In this document: positions 57,240-64,000 of the stretch, piece by piece
Position numbering within the stretch: position 1 is the first letter of the stretch
Layout: each line of letters starts with the position of its first letter
NCBI RefSeq assembly: GCF_000346465.2
Contig: NC_034010.1
Span: 11,762,945-11,826,944, forward strand
Origin: Prunus persica
Taxonomy: Eukaryota; Streptophyta; Magnoliopsida; Rosales; Rosaceae
Direction: 5' to 3'
Length of the DNA: 64,000 nt
Translations under genes and position numbers: made by a program
The notes under the pieces: model-generated
The model's input: only the letters and a program-made list of their open reading frames with translations
Databases searched by the model: none
Told to the model about the DNA's origin: nothing

Positions 57240-58775
57240 AAATAAAACATGACGTTATTGTGAATCAGTTATTCAGCATATTTACCGACGTCTTAAAGCA
57301 ACGTAACAATGAAGAACCACGACGCTATTGTGAAGCAATTATTCAGGATATCACGTCGGGGAAGGATTAAGAACCGCCATGTAATTCAAAAATACACGAC
57401 TCCAATCCCATAATACCGACGTCTAAAAAACGAGATATATAATCTGAACGTTAAAAAATACGACGTCATCATACATTTTCCACGTCGCAAGTTCTTTTAT
57501 AAACGAAGAGGAACGAAATGAATTCCGACGGTAATTCATTATAACCGCCGTCTAATATCAATTAAACGACGTTATTTGTAATACGGCTCTCATCATAATC
57601 AACGCCGTCTATATGTTCTGTAATACGGCTCTCATTTATTTGGAACCGACGTTGTTTAGAAGTTCAACGTCGTCTATATTAATAAGTGCGTCGTGAGTAA
57701 TGAATACATATAAATACAACGTCGACTATATAAATGCCACCGACGTTGTTTCGCATTTCAACGTCAACTATATAAATACATACGTCGTAAATAATGACAC
57801 TGACAACTATTTCCACGTCATCTTTTTTAGAAAAATCGAAGTGGAAAATTTATTTCACGACGGTTGTTTGTAAATAAGAGACGTAGTAGATATCAATAAC
57901 GTCGTCTTCTCATGTATTTAAAGACGTCATATTTTTTCTTGTCGTAAAAATTGTATTTAACGGCGTAGTGTTTTAGTTGTCGTCGTTGTATGTCTATCTT
58001 GCGGCCTTGTTCTTTTAATATGTGTCATATTTTTCCCTTTTAACGACGGTGATTTGTTTAAGTTGGTCGTCTATTCTCATCCTCGACTATTTTTTAGAAC
58101 TTTAGCAGACTAAACACGTCTGTTTTTATTTGTTTTCGACGTTGTTTTATTTAACAACGTCTAATATTTATCGTCGTTGTTTGTTTATGAAAATAGGACG
58201 TATAAATTTTGTAATACGACTCTCATATATTTGTAACCGACGTTGTTTCGTTGTTCAACGTCTATTCTATAAATACATACGTCGTAAATAATGACACTGA
58301 CAACTATTTCCACGTCATCTTTTATAGAAAAATCGAAGTGGAAAATTTATTTTACGACGGCTGTTTTTATATAGTCGACGTAGTAGGTATCAATAACGTC
58401 GTCTTCTAATGTATTTAAAGACGTCATATTTTTTATTGTCGTGAAAATGATATTTAACGGCGTCTTGTTTTAATTTTCGTCGTTGTATGTCTATCTTGCG
58501 GCCTTGTTCTGTTAATATGTGTCATATTTTTCCTTTTTAACGACGGTTTTTTTAGAGAGTTGGTCGTCTATTCTCATCCTCGACTGCTTTTTTAGATCTT
58601 TTTGCAGTACAAAGACGTCGTTTTGTATTTGTTGATGACGTTGTATATTTTAACAACGACGGTGATTTAGCGTCGTGGTTTATGAGGGAAAAGATGACGG
58701 TGGATTCCACGACCATTGAAAAACCGAATACACGACGGTGATTTACTGTCGTTTTTTTTCTTTTTTGTAGTAGTG
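57240..58775. repeat. CACTA-2 3' subterminal array with 497-bp tandem duplication
   Basis: Motif cores continue from just after the transposase stop to the terminus. Two units about 497 bp apart (around 57730-58080 and 58227-58575) share ATAATGACACTGACAACTAT, TCGAAGTGGAAAATTTATTT and TGTCTATCTTGCGGCCTTGT. Confidence 0.88.
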
Positions 58776-59740
58776 CTATTTTGGCCTTTGCCACCTTTCT
58801 CCCAATAGGCCTCGGCTCACGTTGGATTGGTGAGTCTTGATCCATTGGGGAGTCCAGTGGCGAATCGGTTGCAGGTGAATTGCGGAGTGGTGTCTCATTC
58901 AAAACAATCGTCGGACCAGTGAAAATAATTTTGAATCTCAAACAATTCTTCACAACGTCCCAACATTGTTGATTGATGAAACTTTTTTTGCCTTGGCAAA
59001 TGACACCGAACCACATTTGTGTTTGAATAATCTATTAACAAAATTAGACATGCAAGAAAATATATTTTTAAAAAAGTGACATTAAATTGAATAAAACGGC
59101 ATTTAAAAATATTTTACCTGGTCGCCAAGATTTTGACCGCTTCGAATGTTCTCCCTCGCTTTTGCCAACGTATCTCTCAATTTCCCTAACTCTTTATTCA
59201 AAATGTTTCACCTACTAGCCAATGCCATTTCCGTACGAGCCGAACCCGATCTTTCACAAAATTTTCCATGAATTTTTCTCCACATATGAGATGACTTCAT
59301 CTCATTGCCCGTGATTGGACAATGACCAACTTTTACCCAACACTCACACAACAAAATATCTTCCACGGTTGTCCACGCGCCCACGGAAGAGGCCATTTGT
59401 ATTTTTGCAGAAATGAAATTTAGTAGTAGAAAATTTTGTGTGGAAAGTGAATAATATTGGTTGGTATTTATAGAAAAAATTTCAAGAATTTGTTGATATT
59501 TTTTACAAATTTTTCGAATTTTTTTAAGCCAAAAAATGGACAACTGTTGGATTTGATAAGATTTTTGGATCGGAGGCTCCAAGAGAAGCCACATGGCTTG
59601 TAGCCATTGGTTTCGGGCAGTTGTGGGTCAGCACTGGCTTTAGCACAAGAAATCCAAATTTTTTTTTATCATTAACGCGTGCATTCCACGTGCCAACGGT
59701 AAAAAAAAATTATAATTAGATCCCTCTTTTTTTCCTTTAT

Positions 59741-60526
59741 CTTTTTGGGTTTTAGAGAAATTTTTATGGATGGGAAGTGGGGGAGTTAACTGAGTTCTAT
59801 TCTAGAAAATGTTGTGTTGGTCCCATCAAGGCATGATAGGAGAATTTGGGGGTTGGATCTTCAAGATCTCTTTCTTGTTATTTTCCTATGCATGGAAACT
59901 AATAGACGACTCTTGTCTTTCTCTTTTTGGTTCCTCCCATGCAATTTGGAAGGCCCAAGTACCACAAAAGGCATGAGTTTCAGCTTGGATTATTGATATG
60001 TGACTTGTCTTAATGGTGCGTAACGTGTAAGAGTGTAGAGTGATGCTAAATGTTCGAACCTCTCTATTGCTCAATTTTCCGGTTATACATTATACAATGT
60101 CAGTCTGTTGGAGTGCGTTTTCACTGTCAATAGTAGGACGCTCACAAACAAACACAACAATCTCTTGGCCAACTCCTGGCCATGCTAATAAAAAAAGGCA
60201 AACACTTTCATATCAAATTCAAGAATATTAACAAGATTAGCAAAAAGAACAATGACCACAATACAAGCTTTCATATAGTTTTCGCTAGACAGCAATTTAA
60301 GAAGACTAGCAACAAGAACGAACACTCAAATTCAAACTTTGACAACCATAAAAACTCATCAATCCTCAAAAAAAAAAAAAAAAAAGCAATACGAAATGTT
60401 GTCCTTCCTGTAGAGGAAGTTATTTTACAAACCAACAAGTAAAATAAAAATATACGTCATTCAAAGCAAGGGACCCTCCACCCAACCAAAACAAGCAAAT
60501 AACAATACACATCAACACAACCACAA
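59741..60526. other. Intergenic, no feature supported
   Basis: Includes a 19-base A run near 60367-60385. Short open frames have no recognisable motif. Confidence 0.5.
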
Positions 60527-61129
60527 TTAATATTTATACATAGCGAAGCAGAGCAACACCAAGCACACAAAGTACAGATGAGTAATGTTGAAATAATTTG
60601 GCTTTTTGGACTCGTTGCCACAATTGAAAACCCCAACAAACTGGCTGTCTTTTGCATCAACCTCATTATTTTCAATGTCGCAGCCTGTCCCCTGATCACG
60701 GTTGTTGCACTCGAAAACCCCAACATGGTGGCTTTTAGCACGGCAGCTACCTGTTGCTTTAATTGAATTCCCACGAATGGTAGCGGGACTCTCGTTGGTT
60801 TTATTGGTATTTGTGGCCTCACTTTTTTTGTTTCGTGGGAGCTCTACTTGTTCAGTTCCACGCAGAAATTTTTTTTCTGCCAACTCCTTGTGCAGTTTTC
60901 TAGCTTCATCTAGAGACCCATCTTATATGCAGGCAAGGCAAAGATAAAAAAGAAAAGACTCTTGGGTAAAAACATAAATTCCATACTTAGCATAACACAC
61001 ATTATATATGGTGCATAGAAAGAGAGAAGATATGGAACCTTGTTTGAGCGCTTCTTCAGTTCTTTCTTCTGGGGACTCAATGATTACAGTGGTGCTTGTA
61101 GAACCCATCTCCTTGAGCCGTTTGTTGAG
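60527..61129 (-). CDS. Terminal exons of an unrecognised plant gene (tail-anchored protein?)
   Basis: Two minus-strand exons fit together: 61129-61039 (acceptor GGGAAG, donor CAAG|GTTCC) and 60921-60527 (acceptor ATATAAG). The junction completes a codon (CAA, G|AT) and keeps one frame of about 160 residues to the stop at 60527. The joined part reads EEALKQ then DGSLDEARKLHKELAEKKFL, charged and probably helical. A Ser/Thr/Asn-rich middle follows, with two copies of a VGVFxCxN motif (HHVGVFECNN and QFVGVFNCGN), and a C-terminal hydrophobic segment (ITHLYFVCLVLLCFAMYKY) that could anchor it in a membrane. A possible leader exon ends near 61782 (GATTCAG|GTATTT). The family was not recognised; it may be a fragment. 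Confidence 0.5.
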
Positions 61130-61459
61130 CTTCCCATTTTATATGGAAAGAATTTTCAAATAACTGGAGTCAGTTGATGAAAAACACTCTTTCATTAAAA
61201 TTGAGATACACCACACCTCAGACGAAAGACTCTTTCCATAAATGGAAGTTCCTAATTACACAAACTCGTTAGGCATGCACACAAACACACTCACAGAATC
61301 ACATCAAGGGCAACGACGTTGTTTTTCGACCGGAAGACCGAGAGCTAAAAATTAAAATATTAATAATAACAATTAATACACACCTTCAATTGATATATAA
61401 AAGGTCAGAAGCAAGTCTTAACCTCTATGGACAATAAGAACTAGATATGCGCTTTGAAG

Positions 61460-61491
<32 letters not shown>

Positions 61492-63140
61492 TTCTAATAT
61501 AAAGGAGCTTTTTGTGTGGAAAAAATTTCAACACAAAATTTACAGGAATATTCATGATGAACTTGGAATAGACTAGTCCGGTTAACATTTACTGATGATC
61601 AAGTCAAGCAACTTTTGTGTGGAAACATTTTCCTAATTATCCATTAGTCTAGACAAATTTGGAATTAAAAGAAAATAGTACTGCACAAAAGTAGTTGAAA
61701 CTTTTTGTTTCTTCTTCAGTGTTCATGGTCCTTTCACATTGTGGTAAGAGATCAAAACAACTTTAAAACTTGAGAAAATACCTGAATCAACGCAGAAGGA
61801 GATCAAAACCACGATTGAAGTTTCGAATTGGAATCCGAAACTTCACGGCGTTGCCGGGCTTCTGATCCGGGTCGCAGGCTGTTGTGCAGTTATCCGATTG
61901 TTTCTGATTTTTGCACTGTAGTCCCCCAATTTATAGTAACCAGGGAATAGCTACTGTATACTGTACACTATTCACTGTTTAGTCCTCCAATTAAATTTCA
62001 AAACTTTAAAATTTAATTTCTCCTTCATTATAACTCTGATTCACAAACCGTTTGCGCCCACACTTTCATGATATCGAGCTTTATTTTTGTAGTCAAAAAT
62101 ATAATTTTCTCACTTTAATTTCTTGAACAACCTTTGAAAAAAATATTAAATTAAATGTAAGGGCATTTGAGTCCAAATAAATATTAAACACTCGTAAATT
62201 TATTATTTCCATATTAAACCAAATTTATAAAATGCTCAATATTATTATCCACCTAATATGATTTTTTGAAACATTAATAACAACAAAATCCCATTTTTTT
62301 TTTTGGGAACCTCGAAGGTAAAAACTTAAGCAATTTTTTCAGTGAAGTAGTCTCGCTACTAGATATACAAATTCATGCAAGTATTAATAGCAACCATGCC
62401 TATTAAATTAGTATGGGATGGGATAGGCATTAGTTTTTACTACAATTAAAGTGAGTTTCAGAATTTTGCTAAATAACGTGGAAGATATAGTAAATGAGAC
62501 GAGTAGCAGTTTAAAGGGACGTCAGCCAAAGAACCAAGGGGACGAAACAAGTACAATTGCATCTTTTTTTAATTTATTTTTGGTCGAAACTCACTTTCAA
62601 TAAACGAAAGGGAAAGGATGGGCACAACCCAATACAATCAAACAACAGCATCAAAAAAACCAGAACCAAACTAACAACAGTAAAACCCCAGGGAGCATTA
62701 AAAAGAGCCACGCAGGCCAACCACACCAGACTGACCCAAAAAAAAAGCCACCAACTAGCTAGGACAAAGCAAACTAGAACGCCGCCCCAGTAGACGTGCG
62801 TCAGTTCCTAACTGGACAAGAAAACCTTAGATTTGTGGAGGACAAGTGTTTCTCTCTTTGTGGCCGACGGAAGGAACTTTTGGTCTTTCTTTTTTTTTTT
62901 GAGTGCGGGGCGTGCCACCACCAAGCCCCGAATTTGGGCTTGAATGGAATGTGAGTAGATGGATGTGTTGCGTCCGAGATCTGACTTTAATCAAACGAGT
63001 GTTCGACCGAGCAAGGAACCTCCTCACGGCCTAGGTTCTTTCACTACCTCGGGGTCAAAGCTTTATGTGAGCGACCAAATGATGTGGAGTAGGTGGAGAT
63101 GAAGATTAAAGGTGAAACGTAATGAAACGAAGAATAAGTG
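61130..63140. other. Intergenic; microsatellite and possible leader exon
   Basis: (TA)n at 61463-61492. A G+C-richer stretch at 61790-61890 could be the 5' exon of the minus-strand gene above. No other gene is supported; open frames at 62557-62793 and 62827-63027 are low-complexity or chance. Confidence 0.4.
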
Positions 63141-63319
63141 CGTAAAGTAAAGGTGCTTAAACTTAAGGCAAAACATCACTTTTGGTCCCTGTAGTTTACC
63201 ACTTTTATCACTAATCATTTTTGCCCCTGTGGTTTTCAATTTAAGCAATTCAAGTCCAATCTCCAATTTCTGTCAAATTAGGTTAACTGTTGTTATTTGT
63301 AGAGGGGCATTTAAGTCCA

Positions 63320-63327
<8 letters not shown>

Positions 63328-63355
<28 letters not shown>
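63328..63355 (+). repeat. (AG)n microsatellite
   Basis: An uninterrupted AG run in a purine-rich leader-like stretch. The preceding 63180-63310 sequence (TTTTGGTCCCTGTAGTTT; TTTTTGCCCCTGTGGTTTTC) looks like a dispersed plant repeat. Confidence 0.85.
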
Positions 63356-63356
<1 letters not shown>

Positions 63357-63576
63357 AAAAGATAGGGGAAGAGAAGCTGTCAGCCACACAACCAGCTCAC
63401 ACGCCAACCACCACTCTTCGCCATCTCCTCAACCCGGTACAACTCCGCCATTGCCATCTCTTTCCCTTCTCGTTTTTTTTTTTGGGATTCCAATCTCTTG
63501 TTTCTCTTTCAGTACTCTTTCTTTCTCTTGGTTGACAAAAAAAAAAAAACTCTTTGATGAATTGTTTGTTCCTCAG

Positions 63577-63795
63577 AATATCACAACAACAAGAAAGTAT
63601 GTGAAGAGTGGTTTTCTCGTATTTATGAGCCAATGATGAATGCTGGATTAGCTCTCCAATGCCATGATGCTACAATTCAGTATTGTGCTCTGCGTTTATA
63701 GGAGGTGAGGAATCTTGTGGCTTCAGCTTTGAATGAAAAGTCTAGGTCACAAGTAACTGAGAACCTCCATAATATCAGGGCCAGATTTTCGAGGT
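63577..63795 (+). pseudogene. SMG1: SMG1-like exon (nonsense-mediated decay kinase), one stop
   Basis: After an acceptor-like TTTGTTCCTCAG (63576) the frame reads CEEWFSRIYEPMMNAGLALQ, then CHDATIQYCALRL, a TAG at 63700, then EVRNLVASALNEKSRSQVTE and NLHNIRARFS. From memory this matches a conserved segment of plant SMG1, the PI3K-like kinase that phosphorylates UPF1. Homology ends near 63793 at TTCGAG|GTGGTG, which could be an exon end. The following sequence is unrelated in frame. The stop and the surrounding repeats suggest a gene fragment, but the next exon would be outside the window. Confidence 0.55.
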
Positions 63796-64000
63796 GGTGG
63801 AGTTTACTGGGTTGGGGAGATTGGGGCGTGTGTGGTGGTTGGCGTGTTGGCTGGCGTGGGTGGTTGTGGCTGACGGCTTCTCTTCCCCTTATCTCTCTTT
63901 CTTTTCTTTTTTTTTTTTAAAATTTAAATTTAATATAAATATAAATTTTTCTTGTTTTTGGACTTTGTTGGTACCGTAACTGATCGAGCAACTAGCTAGG

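Larger units (their letters stand above)
46015..58775 (+). mobile_element. CACTA-2: complete 12.8-kb CACTA transposon
   Basis: It begins CACTACTACAAAAAGTG at 46015 and ends TTTTTTGTAGTAGTG at 58775, with the 3-bp duplication CTA on both sides (46012-46014 and 58776-58778). Contents in order: 5' subterminal motif array, an RPN6 gene fragment, the TnpA/Ulp1 gene, a 544-bp tandem repeat, the TnpD-like transposase pseudogene, and a 3' subterminal array with a 497-bp tandem duplication. All non-coding parts are rich in CGTCG/CGACG motifs. It is the full-length reference for CACTA-1 and CACTA-3. Confidence 0.97.
45700..59396 (-). pseudogene. Harbinger ORF1 (Myb/SANT-like DNA-binding protein), split by CACTA-2
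   Basis: The start codon is read from 59396. Exon 1 encodes the Myb/SANT-like region (VGAWTTVEDILLCECWVKVG, then SSHMWRKIHGKFCE) and stops at a TGA near 59204. Coding resemblance continues to a GTAAAA donor at about 59117. Exon 2 starts near 59030 and runs in frame to 58776, where CACTA-2 lies. On the other side, 46014 down to 45700 continues with a Glu/Arg-rich coiled stretch (LRIERDLIREEADKARYEAY), a TAA near 45866, and the expected tail SNMDWLNNQNH before the stop at 45700-45702. ORF1 proteins bind element ends and assist the transposase. Confidence 0.85.
43854..59740. mobile_element. PIF/Harbinger element interrupted by CACTA-2
   Basis: The left end is GAGCATTTTCACCTCAAATG preceded by TTA (43851-43853), the usual PIF/Harbinger target site. 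It holds a transposase pseudogene on the plus strand and a Myb/SANT-like ORF1 on the minus strand, in convergent arrangement. ORF1 is cut by CACTA-2 with a CTA duplication and reads across the junction once that is subtracted. Without CACTA-2 the element is about 3.1 kb. The right terminus was not found; 59740 is an estimate. Confidence 0.82.

Noticed and set aside
62557..63027. Open frames near 62.6-63.0 kb
   Set aside because: Low-complexity Lys/Thr/Gln or chance frames without splice or domain support.
1..64000. tRNA, rRNA or snoRNA genes
   Set aside because: No cloverleaf with box A/B, rRNA motif or C/D box pair was noticed by eye; a covariance-model scan would be decisive but could not be run.

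Overview
The window is repeat-rich nuclear DNA from a eudicot plant. There are no operons, rRNA or tRNA genes. Spliced genes with GT-AG introns, TATA boxes, plant LTR retrotransposons, CACTA, PIF/Harbinger and hAT elements, and plant-type receptor-like and DUF241 proteins all point this way. The family content resembles Rosaceae (a Prunus/Malus-like genome), but that placement is by recollection of protein families, not by comparison.

Layout, left to right. 1-5717: 5' part of a large CACTA transposon (CACTA-1) on the minus strand, with a broken TnpA/Ulp1 gene and a captured piece of the proteasome subunit gene RPN6. 6003-8560 and 11735-19445: two copies of a segmental duplication that starts in the 3' part of a leucine-rich-repeat receptor-like protein gene. 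The second copy contains the complete gene (10120-12348), the only clearly intact ordinary plant gene here, and was later split by a young Copia element (12600-17535, TSD AAAAC). A MITE nested in a MITE (9255-10020) sits about 30 bp upstream of the gene's TATA box. 19640-27406: LTR fragments, tandem repeats, a 2.6-kb solo LTR (TSD ATGTG) nested in a terminal-inverted-repeat element (8-bp TSD), and the end of another CACTA family. 28099-34763: two G+C-rich terminal-inverted-repeat elements, the second split by a second Copia element. 35902-40600: a DUF241 pseudogene interrupted by a 3.15-kb CACTA (TSD TCA) and a 660-bp hAT MITE (TSD CCTGTTCA). 43854 to about 59740: a PIF/Harbinger element whose ORF1 is interrupted by a complete 12,761-bp CACTA transposon (CACTA-2, 46015-58775, TSD CTA). 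60527-61129: terminal exons of an unrecognised minus-strand gene. 63577-63795: an exon resembling the nonsense-mediated-decay kinase SMG1, with one stop.

The most unusual system is the CACTA-2 family. It has a seven-exon, apparently intact TnpA-like gene fused to a C48 (Ulp1/SUMO-protease-like) peptidase domain, and a separate TnpD-type transposase gene broken by two stops and a frameshift. CpG-bearing CGTCG/CGACG motifs, normally expected only near CACTA ends, fill the non-coding DNA of the element: both subterminal regions, the 5' leaders and the introns of the TnpA gene. They are spaced about 20-21 bp apart. The distal parts of at least four introns are copies of one array. Both large copies also carry a fragment of the host RPN6 (26S proteasome lid) gene just upstream of the TnpA gene.

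The two large CACTA copies are inverted, with their 5' ends facing each other across about 40 kb that includes the receptor-like protein gene. Most coding sequences here are degenerate, mainly by single-base nonsense changes. The nesting gives a relative order of insertion: Harbinger before CACTA-2; segmental duplication before Copia-1; G+C-rich element before Copia-2.
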